From Isoetes taiwanensis (lineage: Eukaryota; Streptophyta; Lycopodiopsida; Isoetales; Isoetaceae), in the NCBI GenBank assembly GCA_021234155.1, contig JAJEKV010000013.1, positions 2,885,252 through 2,949,251 on the forward strand: a stretch of 64,000 nt of DNA, given 5' to 3'. The notes below the pieces were generated by a model, which saw only the letters and a list, made by a program, of their open reading frames with translations, had not been told where the DNA came from and searched no databases. The position numbers and the translations under genes are program-made. Shown one piece after another: positions 12,505 to 24,271 of the stretch (its first letter is position 1; every line of letters begins with the position of its first letter).

Positions 12505-13207
12505 TTACGCTTTGGCAAGCTCCCTAAAACCCGTTGTTGCTTCGGCCCTCTCGGCCTCTTCGCGTCGCGACGCGGTGGCGGCCATGCTCTCCTCCACCGG
12601 TGGCGTCGGGCTATAATCGCCGGGCGATTCGGCATGATAACGGTATGACCGAGCTTGCATGTCCAGCTGAATCACTATCAGGTAATCCAGCGAAAAATGG
12701 AATGGGACCTCACCCCAAGTAAAGCTTTGGGTGGCCTCATCATATTCATATGGGGGAAGGTCAAAGGGATTGCAGTTGATGATAGCTCTCCCATCACCCA
12801 AATAAACATAATCATGCCCCCTGATCTTTGGGTCCCCTCTCTCCATCTTCCTGGTGTCATCCCCATGGGCTAGCTCTCTGACTCGGGCGGTCTCTCTCCG
12901 GATGACTTCCTCCTCAGGGACTTCCTCACACATGAGGGGATAAAACTTAACCAACATCATAACTTGGTCAAGTTGCTCGACTATAGTGTATGGCTGCTGA
13001 AGAAGGTTAAGCTTTATCAAAAAGCGCTCAGAGATAAAAGATAGGGTATAGTATCCTATGCCCGGCAACAAAACGTTGCACAAGCTGGACCAAGAGTAAC
13101 TCGACCTTGACGGGGTCGGTAGCTAGATGCTCTCCTAGCTGAGCGAAAATTTGAGGCATGGTAAGAGTGACATAGCTTTGGGTGCTTTTAGTGCGTGCCA
13201 TATTCAT
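12505..13207 (-). pseudogene. Gag-position protein of the minus-strand LTR element, frameshifted
   Basis: Two overlapping minus-strand frames make one broken gene. The first runs from ATG at 13207 (MNMARTK) or 13201 (MARTKSTQ) to about 13030. The second is open from 13083 to the stop at 12505. The frames switch somewhere in 13040-13083. The protein has a Leu/Val-rich N-terminal part, an acidic middle (EEVPEEEV), an LPPYEYDEATQSFTW segment and an Ala/Glu-rich end. I recognise no gag, zinc-knuckle or other named domain. Its place 650 bp downstream of the primer site argues for the gag position. Oddly, the first five residues MARTK equal the start of histone H3, and an H3 core follows downstream. 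No protease, RT or integrase is left; the element is cut at 11937. Confidence 0.6.
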
Positions 13208-13387
13208 GGGCGCTAGGTGGAAAAGAGACGTGAAAGAAGGCGCTAAGGACTGATGGTGGTGTCTGGCTCGAATGGAGGCAAGATGCTCTAAGCTTGGGCT
13301 CTGGCGGCTATGGCAAACGACTAGAGGATGCATGACGGAGGCAAAGGCGAACAGAAAAAAAAGAAACGCCACTTTGATTTTAAGTTC

Positions 13388-13433
13388 AAAATCTTTTTTT
13401 TTTTTTTTTTGAAAACTTTTTTTTTTTTTTTAA
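13388..13433. repeat. Two poly(T) tracts
   Basis: Runs of 18 and 15 T separated by GAAAAC, in the untranslated leader of the minus-strand element between primer site and gag start. Confidence 0.8.
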
Positions 13434-13861
13434 TTTATACGGCGGAGTACACGTTTTATATGGCACCGCCTTGATTATACGTGCCCCAATTTGAATTCTG
13501 AGATGCCCAGACTCGAGCAGCGCCCGAGTAGGATTTTGGCCTGCTTTCGCGCCACTTTGATGTCGAGTGAGGATGTCCCTAGGGTATTTGGACCATGCCC
13601 GACACGTTGGAGCAAAAATTTCGTCCATCCGAGCTACTTAGAGAAAGTTATGGTGCTTGGAAAACTCGAACCTCCACCTCCACCATCTGAAACCAACTAC
13701 TCTACTGTAGAACACTCTCCTACACAACTAAGTCATTCCTCCCATAACCATGTCAACTCACGTACTAACTATAGAGTTAGAATACTTCAACCTAAGAAAA
13801 AGTACCGTCAACTAACGAGTTAGATTATGGTCAGTGCAGTGTTTTGGTCCACCAAAATCGT

Positions 13862-13873
13862 ACTCTGATACCA
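13862..13873 (-). other. Primer-binding site (tRNA-iMet type)
   Basis: Minus strand reads TGGTATCAGAGT directly after the LTR, with one base (C at 13874 on the plus strand) between them. Eleven of twelve bases match the classic TGGTATCAGAGC site complementary to the 3' end of plant initiator methionine tRNA. This fixes the orientation of the element as minus. Confidence 0.85.
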
Positions 13874-13874
13874 C

Positions 13875-15405
13875 TGTGACGCTCCCAGAATTTATACGAT
13901 GCGCCCATCGTATAAATATGGAAATTCCCCTCCCACGGCGACTACATCACCCTGGTAAGGCCCACCGTCATACTCGGACGACTTGGGATGGCCAAGTGTC
14001 CGGGCGAGGAACACAAAGGTGTCATTCGTTCCACGTCCTCTATGGGAAATCCTATATAGCGGAAGCATACATATGCGTTAGCATACAACAATCATGCTAT
14101 AATAATATACCACCACGAAGGGTGGCCCATCCATCATCATCTACAAATATGAGCTAAACTCCATGACAAGGCACTACCCAGGCTCAGACTCCAAGGGATC
14201 AACTAACGGTCAGGGCCTCAAGATATCAACAGACGGAAGTATAACATGGCGTTGGCTGGCATAAGACAATGGCTAGGGTAATCCACTCCATCCGCCCCTC
14301 CTGTGCACACTTTGCAGATAGGCTGAATCATGCTATGACGTGCTTGTAGCCCTCCGAAAATGTAATCCCAAGGAATCAACCTACGGGACTACTCCGGGTT
14401 ACATCTCCCCGGTCGATGAGGCAGGTCAGAGAGGCGTCTCCTCCCCGAGCATGACGGATCCCTGGGAGTACTAGAGAACACGTGCCCCCTTAGTGACCCC
14501 TGCATCCATACCCGACTTACTTCCCTAAATCTAAAGGCCGGCTTACTAGCCCGTTGGAGTCCAGGGCGTCCATATAGGCACGTCTCCTGTGACCCAGGGA
14601 GTGTCAGACCCATACCCAGCCCACACACAGTGATCGGCTATAATCCTAGCACACTATAGGAGTCATGTAGTCGTGCTAGGCAAGATCCCACCCCCGATTT
14701 ACCATCATACTCGTTATTTGGTGCTGAACCACATCATAGCATCCTCAACCAGGTTGGCTCTTGTGCACAGACCGCATTTATTGGGTATTAAGGGGTCTAG
14801 CTAGAGACATCTCTATTGCTAAGAGGCTTTCAGGTCTCTACCCTTCCCTTAATTCCCAATACACGGAGGGAGCAGAAAGAAAGAATATAACACCATCTAA
14901 GTATCCAGAACAACATACGAAAGAGAATTTAATCATTCCATCTATTCGAAGAAGTGTTAGCAGAAATAAAAGCTATCTATGGACTAACCAGTCTCTTGGC
15001 TGGCACCGTTGTCACGGAAGGCTTCCATAGTTGGGGTATGTTGGCAAAGACTGGTGAAAACTGGATAAGGTTGGTAGCTGTTGCTCCTCCTCACTTCCCA
15101 ATTCGAATTTGGGCAGAAATGGGGGGTAGGACCCCTATTTCTCCAACCAAAATAGCAAGTCTCCCTTGGCCAATCGATTTGGGCCAGATGGCACCTCCTT
15201 ATTGGTGACATTTAATTAATTAGATTCCAATTAGCATAATTAGGTTATTTATGTTAATAAAATCCATAATTATCCATTAATTTTATTAGCATGGCTAATA
15301 AAATCCATTTTAGGTGAACCCCAATTTGGCCCCTAGGCCTAGTTACATGCTGGTGACGTGTCATGGTATGCATACGTATACCGTATAAATACCTGGAACG
15401 TCACA
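13875..15405 (-). mobile_element. 5' LTR of minus-strand LTR retrotransposon
   Basis: The plus-strand sequence starts TGTGACG and ends CGTCACA, a perfect inverted end pair with TG...CA termini, 1531 bp long. The primer site abuts one end; the other end abuts the truncated LTR of the plus-strand element at 15406, so this element jumped into that LTR. The ORFs inside are not conserved-looking. The matching 3' LTR is absent because the element is cut at about 11937. Confidence 0.8.
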
Positions 15406-16096
15406 GAATGTTCCAAAGAGCAGTTACCGCCGGGCTGCGTATGGGTTTTCAAATTGGCATTTGTTTCGTACGCTATATTGGCATTTAAATAAATTATAAA
15501 AGGGCTCTTAAGAAAACCACTTAACCTTTGCTTTATGGGGCTGAGGTGGTATCATTTCATTGGTTTAGGTGTTTAAAAGGGAAAAATTGATCCTTGCGAC
15601 ATCGTGGTACTATAAGGCAGCCGGATCTGAGGAGAAAGACCGGATCTGAGCATAGGATGCCCAATTTTATTCCCATAAGCCTTCTTTCGCCTATTCTTGG
15701 TTTAATGGCCTTATATAAGGAATTGGAGACGATTTTGGAGGTCACAGTCTTGCCACTAAAGCCAAGCAATTGGAATGTCTTGCTTTTCCTTGTTGCTTGA
15801 TCTTCTGCTTCTGGGGATTTTAGACCAATTCGAATTGATTGGGAATCAATTCGAGCTGTTCCGAGTTACTCCATAATTTGGTGCGTGCTTGTGGACTTTC
15901 TGTTCTTGGAGCGTTCTTGACTCTCCTTTGCTACTGCAGTATTGAGTTCTTGTGATAGAACTTGTGAAGCTGGGCTTCAGGCTGATCCTGGGGATCAGTA
16001 ACGCTTGTGCGCGTGCAGTTCTGGAAACTCAAGGTTGAGGGAAACTCTGGGAGTTCTAGGTAGCACAATTGATCCTACTTTTTGTAGGCTGTAACA
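15406..16096 (+). mobile_element. 5' LTR remnant of plus-strand LTR element
   Basis: Aligns to 17760-18627 (right LTR) from the TTCCAAAGAGCAGTTACC block to the terminal GGCTGTAACA. The first part (matching 17682-17760) was displaced by insertion of the minus-strand element. The two LTRs differ at many positions, indicating an old insertion. Confidence 0.85.
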
Positions 16097-17681
16097 ATTT
16101 GGTATCAAAGCTTTGGTTGCAGACCTTCGTGCCGATCCTCTGGGGCAACCAACTAGGTTAGCTGTGATATGGAAGATGCAGCTATGGTGATATTGTGATC
16201 ACCGTTATTACCATGATGATATGGGGATTATCATGGTAATGTTGCAACTACATATGGTGAACTCTAGTATTCCAGGATTAAGTTGCAACTTTGCAAGGAG
16301 GTGCTAGCAACTTAACTGTGGCCCAGTGGTCATAAGGATCATGAAGAGCATGGTCTTGAAAATACTAGAAATTGAATACTAGGAAGGTGTATATAAAAGC
16401 TCTGTTGCTTTTATATGTCTTGTCAGGATCTAGGATCATGTTTGCTTGACTTTAATTCAAGGAATTGGTCATGGCATCATGAATTTTTGTTCATGGTGAT
16501 TGATTTAGATTCTTATATAAAACTTATGTTAAATTATCAACTTGATAACTTTTGGACCTCTTTAATAGTTGGATTAGTAATTAACAAGGTTAGGGGTACT
16601 TGATAGCAGTACTGGGGTACTGCAAGGGGTCTACATGTTACCATTATCTTAGTATAAGTTGATAACATAGGACCATTTCCCAGGCTTGCTAGCCAGGCTA
16701 GCAATATAAAAGGACATGGGGTGCCTTTATGTACAATACTGGGTATTGTGCTTCTTCTTACTAGATTATTGCAGTATTAGTGGCATGCGGTTGCATGTTA
16801 GGGCTTAACCAAATCCGTATAGGGAATTGGTGACGACTATGTTATTGTTGACTCGAGGAGTCAATAGAGCACAAACTAGGATCTATGCTAAAAGTTCACA
16901 ATAATTGGGAATTGTTGAGGTGGACTTCATACTTGTCTACGTGGTAGTAGGGCTCTAATTCCGTGGATTCGGTTTAGACAATTAGAGCTCATTATGGCAA
17001 TTCAGTAACGTACGCGCATATTGTCTCCTTTCCGAAGAATGGTTACCCAATTGCACTTGGAGATATGATATGCACATCCGAAGATCTAATATCCACTTCT
17101 ACAAATCCCGACTTATAGATTTGTTTTATAATCATCCAGCAAAGTGTCCTTTCTAAGCAAGGGTTTGCTTGAATGGCTCAATTTCTTCGGGGGAGAAAAG
17201 GTTTTATGACATCGGTAGTAAGCGCTTTGTGAAAGATTGGAATTTAACCTAAGTGTGTCTTGGGGTTGCAAAAAATTCTTAATCTTCGGCTACTCCATTC
17301 ATGGAATTTCTGACTTAAGGTCAAGAATTGAATGGGTTAGAGCTCAATTGGAAGCTATTGACATGGTCAAAGGTGTTGTTGGCAATACCGCTTTAAGCAT
17401 TGGGACTTGGAATAAGGATTGCTAATAAAGCTGATGTTAGGAGTGAGCTTGAAGGACTATTGGATTTGCCAAAGTCAAAAGGTTGCCGAAATAATCTCAA
17501 GCTATTGGAGTGCTAAAAGGTCTACCAAACTTGTATTTGCAAATGTGGAGCTCATGTCTTGTTCCAAGTGATGAACATTGATGAGCTAAGCGTCGTGCTT
17601 CTTGGTATTGCTTTTGTGCAACATTTTCCTCATTTGAAACTCTAGACCTTGAGGACAAGATCATACGGGAGGGGAGGAAAT
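16097..17681 (+). mobile_element. Internal region of a non-autonomous LTR element
   Basis: Starts with a primer site at 16100-16111 (TGGTATCAAAGC, one mismatch to the iMet type) and ends with a purine tract (GGGAGGGGAGGAAAT, about 17668-17682) just before the right LTR. Only 1.6 kb long, with no gag, protease, RT or integrase on either strand, so it would have depended on a partner element. Confidence 0.75.
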
Positions 17682-18627
17682 TGTTACGGTCCAAGGGCAA
17701 GTTGCGCTTGCACGTCTTGGGACCAGGAGTTTGGCTTGAAAGTGCCACCTGGTGGCCTGGGAACATTCCAAAGAACAGTTACCACCTAGGGGCGGCGTAT
17801 GGGTTTTCCAATTGGCATTTGTTTCGTATGCTAAACAGGGCTCGAAAATAGCAATGTGTCTTACCAGTAAAAATGCAGTTGGGTATTCAAGGCTACCGGA
17901 AAAAATATGTATTAGTACATTTTCTAGTGTAATATGCCGGAAATTTTTTATTTTTGCTTGGGAAAATTGGCAGATGACGGAGTTTAAATAAATTATGGAT
18001 TTTTAGGGGAGGGGCTCTTAAGAAAACCACTTAACCTTTGCTTTATGGGGCTAAGGTGGCATCATTTCATTGGTTTACTGTTTAAAAGGGAAAAATTGAT
18101 CCCTCATCGTGGCTGCATAAGGCAGCCGAATCTGAGGAGAAAGGCTGGATCTGAGCATAGGATGCTCAATTTTAGCTGAGAAAAAGGCCCATAAGCCTTT
18201 TTTTTGCCTATTCTTGTCCCTATGGCCTTACATAAGGAATTGGAGACTATTTTGGAGATCATTGTTTTGCCACTGAAGCCAAGCAATTGGAACGTCCTGC
18301 TTTTCCTTGTTGCTTGATCTTTTGTTTCTGGGGTAATTAGACCATTTCGAGTTGATTGGAAATCAATTTGGGCTGTTCCGAATTACCCCATAATTTGGTG
18401 CTTACTTGTCGAGTCTTTCTGTTCTTGGAGCGTTCTTGACTCTCCTTTGAGCAATACTGCTATTGCAGTATTGAGTTCTTGTGATAGAACTTTTAAAGCT
18501 GGGCTTCAGGCTAATCTTGCGGATCAGTAATGGTTGTGCGCGGGGGGAGTTCTGGGAACTCAAGGTTGAGGGGGAATCTGGGAGTTCTAGGTAGCACAAT
18601 TGATCCTACTTTTTGTAGGCTGTAACA
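17682..18627 (+). mobile_element. 3' LTR of plus-strand LTR element
   Basis: Starts TGTTACGG after the polypurine tract and ends CTGTAACA; the ends are inverted repeats of each other. 946 bp. It contains about 150 bp (17845-17995) that the left LTR lacks. Confidence 0.85.
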
Positions 18628-18639
18628 ACACATTCTCTT

Positions 18640-19220
18640 GAACAACCCATTAGAGGAAAAATGAGATCACATTTTGTCCCATTAAGGGATGCTTAAAATT
18701 CCATGTCAGCTTTTTAAACTGTCCAATAAGAGAAGAGCTCCAGTATATCTCATTCCAGTATTATGTGGCAGCCTGTAATTAATGCAGCTGCAACTAACTT
18801 CTGTAGTATCATTTTTTCATTATAACTTTTGATCCAAAACGCCGATTCAAAAACTTTTTGTAGCAATGGGTTCGTCTTCACAAGATCTATCTAGTGATAA
18901 CCCATTCATACATCTTTTACGATATAAATATATAAGAAATAAGCAAAAAATCATATTTTTTTAAGGTTAACGTATATGACCATATTGAAATATATCATAA
19001 CTATATATCATTGGAAAGATCTTTTCATTCCACATCTAATGCAACAAACGCCGCAACATTTTGACAAGTGGATCAAAAGTTATGGGGGAAAAACAACAGC
19101 AATGAAGTTGTTGGTGCTGCATTAATTGCAGTTAATAGAGGGTAGCCATTCCATTGGAGGATTCTTATGGGGATGAAATGAGATCTCAAATTTCCTCTAA
19201 TGTAATCGGGTGTTAAGTTC
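18640..19220. mobile_element. Fold-back element with long terminal inverted repeats
   Basis: The left ~200 bp and right ~180 bp are inverted copies. The ends are GAACAACCCATTAGAGGAAA on the left and, on the right, its inverse around TTTCCTCTAATGTAATCGGG..GTTC. Inner arms share TGCAGC, TAATTAATGCAG and ATAACTTTTGATCC. About 580 bp, no ORF. It starts 12 bp after the 3' LTR. Target duplication not evident. Confidence 0.75.
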
Positions 19221-20889
19221 TCCATTTGTGAATCCAGCTGCACAACCTATTCAATGTGTGGTGTCGTTGCCCAATTTTACGTGCCGATGTGCCTACTCAG
19301 TTCCACTTCTATGTCTTCATCGATTCGATTCACAATAAGGGGTATCGTTTCAATTCAATAAGGCATAAGGCCATTAGCAATATTGACAAATGATCATTAG
19401 TATTTTCGAACCCTAGGTGTTGCCTATTATTTCCGTGAATAAATGACATGATCATCACAATGTTAGATTATCAAACCCCATGCCTTCAATATTAATACCT
19501 ATTAACATTGCAAACTACCTATGCAGGCTTGTTTATCTGCTCTACAATAAAGCATTTTATTTTATTTTATAATCCTTTGCCATTTTGATTCATCTTCTCA
19601 GGCCAACATGGATCAACGGATAATAGCTACATATGCAGCTCAGCACTGAACTTACTTCCAAAAGACCTAAACTTTGCCAACAAACTACTATCATGCCCCT
19701 TTGCTCTTTTATATCTTCCAATAAACATTACGACATGCTTCAGCCTAACTAAATTCTCTATCTATGTGATTGCTAGAGCAATTTCGTGAGTAACCTCAGT
19801 GCCTCTGCTTGCATGACCTACCCTTCTAGCATCCCGTCTCATAACAAAAGAAGAAAATAGAGACAAAAAAATTTGGTTTTTTTTTTTTTTTTTTTTTTGA
19901 AGGGGGGAGGGCAAACTCTCACCTGATAGCAAGATCGGCCATCAAATGCAGACAACAAAATCAATATTACATTCTAAACTCGACCCACTGGATCAAACCT
20001 TCGCATCTGGCTACTCGTCCCCAATAAATCTTTTTCTAAAATATAGGAACTATAAAGATTCCCTTTTTCCTATTTGCATACGCTTTTTCACACAATGCAC
20101 CTCCTACACCACCTAATTAAAACCTTATGTTGTAAAAATATACTTTCATCAACTAGCCAACCATATTAGGAAATGGCATTATTATACTCATTGCATCCCT
20201 ACACTCGTTGCATCTGGGCCTTTTATTCATGGAGTCTACCAGAAAATATACCATATCCTGAAAGCGTGGTCGTACACCCAAAAATAAGATGGGGTCAAAC
20301 AGCCATTTCCACATCACCCTATGATTTAAGGGTCATGGTATAGAAGTCAATGATACAGTCAAACACATAACACTAATAACTACACAGAAATTATTGACAA
20401 ACAAAGTTGTGCATCTCTGTCCATAGAAGACAAGAACTCATAGGGCAAAAAGTTATAGAACAATGTTGAATCCAAGTGAAGCCCATATATGTTTGCAAAT
20501 TACAAGAACATATATTTAGAACACAAGCTTTGATGGAACTTAAACCATCAGCGTCACAACCCATTATAACTGACAACAGTGCAACAACTTGTAATTTGGA
20601 AGCAATAGCCATCTCTGCCACAGGATTCACAACAGTGCAACTATGCAAGGGCATGGAAGGCAAATACTACCAATCAAATGAGGCAACACATGTATGAAGA
20701 ATGCATATCCAACTGGCCTTGAGAAGTTTCTTAGCCTACCTAATACTGTTACACTGTGCTACAAATATATTAGTACCGCTTTGAACAATACTCCAAATCA
20801 TCCACCCATTCTTCTCTATAATTTCAATCAAATAAGTATGAAGGGAAACAATCCTCGCATAAAATTTCCAAGGTCTCCCTAAAGCTCTG
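19221..20889. other. AT-rich stretch, no gene seen
   Basis: No ORF with protein resemblance on either strand. Holds a poly(T) tract at about 19879-19900. Confidence 0.6.
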
Positions 20890-22013
20890 TATGCAATGCA
20901 GAATAGCTGTTACAGAATAGATCTCTGCGATTGGGCATGCAAAGCACACCTGTTCCGAGCACTCGTGGAACCCGTATTGCTGTATGGGGTAGAGGTCTGG
21001 GGGCCAGCGGTTAGCAAGGGTACTTGGGATAAGCTAGAGAGGGTACAGAAGGCTTTCTTGACATACAGCCTAGGCATCAAGGACACGGTGCCGTATCCGA
21101 TTTTGCTGTATGAGACTGGCTTTTGGCCCCTGCAGCATTCTGCTATGCACAGGCACCTTGCATATTTCCATAAGGTTGACAGAATGGATGCACAACATCT
21201 TCCTCCCCGGGCTCTGTTATTGGCACAAGGGCCACAACGTCTGAAGAGAGTGTGGCAGGAGCATTGTAGGGGATGGTTCGCAAGATGGTCCATAGACTAT
21301 CAACACATTATGGATATGTCGGATATCGCGGAGCAGGAGCTGTATTTGAATGAGCACTTTGCTGCCTCTCTGTGGGATGCGCCCACACTTGCAAAGCCCA
21401 AAACAGAGCACTACCACACGCAGGTTAATCCGTCGCTTGATCATGGCCCCCACCAGTATTTGAAGGCACACATCTCTACCAAGAAACGGAGAGCTATAAC
21501 TGCAATAAGGACAGGGTCCCACCATCTCAGAATTGAGACGGGCCGCCGGGGTACAGATAGAGGGCAGGGAATCCCCTGGCATGAGAGATTATGCCAGTGC
21601 TGTCACATGCAGGTAGTAGAAGATGAACACCATGCTCTATAGAAATGCCCAGCATATGCACACATCCGAGCAGCTCATGCCGATCTCAGATGCTCTAAGA
21701 TAGCAATTCATCAACTGCTGGCTTCGCCAATGGTTGCACGTCTCGCGTCCTACATTTTGCAAGTCTCCACTGTCAGGGAGTCCCTCACAGCACAGGGAAT
21801 TTGAGCGCCCAGATAGGGCCTCTCAATGCCTACTACAAGGGTTTATCCTCCCACATGGGGGATTTTTTCATCCCAGTGGTAGAGACACATTGTACAGAGT
21901 TTCTGTGGTTTTCTTTTGTGATTGGAAACTTTTCGCTAAATTGTATCACTGTCTCATAGGCCAGTTGGCCTCCGTGGACGTTAAAATATACTTCCTTCCT
22001 TCCTTCCTTCCTT
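20890..22013 (+). mobile_element. LINE 3' fragment (C-terminal part of ORF2 and tail)
   Basis: The frame 20896-21642 encodes the region after the reverse transcriptase catalytic core of a non-LTR retrotransposon: ALVEPVLLYGVEVWG, then LERVQKAFL, then a zinc-knuckle-like CQCC..H..VEDEHHAL. A stop (TAG at 21640) interrupts it, but the same frame continues KCPAYAHIRAAHADL to about 21800, so the stop is a nonsense mutation (a Trp codon would fit). The 3' end is a short TTCC repeat at 21991-22013, a typical LINE tail. The 5' part, including the RT core, is missing, as expected from 5' truncation during insertion. Confidence 0.85.
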
Positions 22014-23161
22014 ATAATACCTTGCTAGTTGATACAAGCATAATAAAGTCCCTTATAGTACCTTGCTAGCTGATACAAACATAATAAAGAACTCAGATTG
22101 TGCTCCAACATTACAACCTTTGAAGCACACATTACTATGAAGAAAATGAACGCTAAGGATCGAAAAGGCTGCCTCAAAAAGGCTAGAATCAGTTTCCAAA
22201 AAGGATATTGCATACACTGTTTTTGTAGTGAGAAATGTCATAGATATTTTAGAGCATGGAAATGGCCATGCCAAAACTACACTGCCATGCTACATATCTG
22301 CTCACGCCTCCACATATACTCCCCGGATCTACCATACTTGCAAAATCGGCGAACCAAACCCAATACAAGATGCTGGCAACTGTAGCAACCCCTTAGAATA
22401 GGGCTTCCGGTTGCCATGATTGCCATTGTAGTAGTTATGCCATCTCTTCCTAACCCCAGGCAGTCGGCGCCATCGCCCCCCTGTATCGCCTCCTTCCCTG
22501 CACTAAATTAAAAAAGAAAACTTTCCCAAATAACTTCCTGAAAACCCTCGACCATGCAAACAAGAGAACCCAATTCGTGACGTCAGTATTATACGATTTT
22601 AGCATACAAATACTTCCTAAAATCATACCAAATCCTATGTAATATCTGACCCTTTCTCCAATTGCAGAAGATAATCCTTGTTTTTTGTGTTGAGATCATA
22701 CCATATAGACACATAATTTGTTCCCACATGACCATTACATGTAAAAATGTGCCCCGCATCCTAAATTCACCGTCGGCCCTGTTTTGCCCTGTGCAAAAAT
22801 GGAAAAATTCCTTACCTGCTGTTCTCGCTCCGCATCCAATCAAATTGTGCCACATGGCACATTTTCTAATCCTGAAAGTCAAGCAGAAGAATAAAACTTG
22901 ATCGCAAATAGGATTCTGGTTGTTTTACCCTCAATTCTGGTTGTTTTACCTTCGATTCTGGATGTTTTACCTTCGATTCAGCACTAGAACATAGGTAAGG
23001 AATTTTTCCGTATATAAGAATGTCTTTTTATAAAACATAATGTCTTTTTATAAAACATTCTGGCGTGTCAGCCATGCCTGCTGACACGCTGGAATGTCCT
23101 GTAAAAAGAAAGTTTTTCGTTATGCCAAAGGCTCCCCGGGCTTCTTTGCAGTGCAAGGTAA
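22014..23161. other. Intergenic stretch with small repeats
   Basis: No gene seen. Holds a ~32 bp direct repeat of TACCTTGCTAG.TGATACAA (22018 and 22060), three copies of a ~22 bp ATTCTGG.TGTTTTACC unit (22912-22978), two copies of AATGTCTTTTTATAAAACAT (23023-23058), and a hairpin with perfect 10-bp arms GCGTGTCAGC / GCTGACACGC (23063-23072 and 23080-23089). Confidence 0.65.
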
Positions 23162-24271
23162 GGTTATCGGTCTAGCCGAGGCTGATAACCAAAAATGCAT
23201 GACCGAGGTTGTACGTCCGAGGCCAGATATTTGCATGTAAGGCCGAGCCGAAGGCCGGGCCAAGGCCTTACATGCAAATATCCGCCGGCGGGACGATAGA
23301 CGCCCCGGGCCGAGGCTAATAACCAAAATGCGTGGGACTGGTGGTTGTACGTCCGGAGGCCGGGATATTTTGCACGTGGGGCTAGGCCCGCTATAATAAA
23401 AATCTGGCCGGTGACGAGAACCAGGTTGTACGTCCGGCCGGCTGATAACCAAAAATGTGTGATCGAAGATTTGAGGCGGATATTTGCCGAAGGCCGAATT
23501 CCGCTAGGGCCGGCGGTCGGCCGAGGCCTTACGTGCAAATATCTGCCGAGGATTATAACCAACACGCACTTTTTGGAAAGAAATTTCAATCACCACAAAA
23601 TTTTCGCCGAAAATTTTCACTATCTCGGCTAGCCTCCGATAACTCCGCCAGTGCTTCCGCCAGGTCTGCTGAAAATTTGCACGAGAAATTTCATGGTGAT
23701 TGAAATTCTCCAACGAAATTTTAACCATCTTAAAATTTCAGCCCGTTCATGAGGATCTCTCGGTTCAAGCAAAAAGAAAACACCCGGTTCATCCGATTTA
23801 TGGATCGAAGAAAAAAAAACCCCTGGTTCATCCAAATTTATAAAAATCGAAGGAAAAAAAATTTCTTTGGCGTTTGTTCTTGAGGATCTATGATCGATGG
23901 ACGTAAAAAGGACTTCTCGATTCAACCAAAAGATGCAATCAAGAAAACAAATGAGAAAGCAAACCGTGATTCAACCTTGATCATTAGAAAAATGGATGAT
24001 CTTGAGCTCGGTTTTGTGTAGGGCCGCCGGACTGTCTTTGAGATTAGCATCCCGCCTTTAAGATCTAAGAAGGAGCCTCTAGCCTCATCGCTTCGACCGG
24101 CTTCGAGCTTCGGGATCGGTTAGGGCGTAAACAGAGGGAGCAGCGGCCTTTAAAAAAAAAACGCCGCCACGACGTCAACACAAAATTTCACGTTTTAAAA
24201 TCTAGCTGAAATAGGGCGAAATTTTAAGGTGGTTAAAATTTCGTTATCAGCCGAGGTAAAGACCGATAACC
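23162..24271. mobile_element. TIR element with internal palindromes, upstream of HSP20
   Basis: The ends are imperfect inverted repeats of about 28 bp: GGTTATCGGTC..CCGAGGCTGATAAC on the left, and GTTATCAGCCGAGG..GACCGATAACC on the right. Inside are GC-rich degenerate repeats of GATAACCAAAAATG, GTACGTCCG and GCAAATATC. There is also a perfect hairpin with 19-bp arms (23226-23244 and 23264-23282), and inverted AATTTCAATCACCA / TGGTGATTGAAATT copies near 23582 and 23694. No protein. About 1.1 kb; family unknown and no clear target duplication. Confidence 0.6.

Noticed and set aside
20910-21582. Minus-strand ORFs of 127 and 121 codons
   Set aside because: Antisense shadows of the LINE C-terminal frame.
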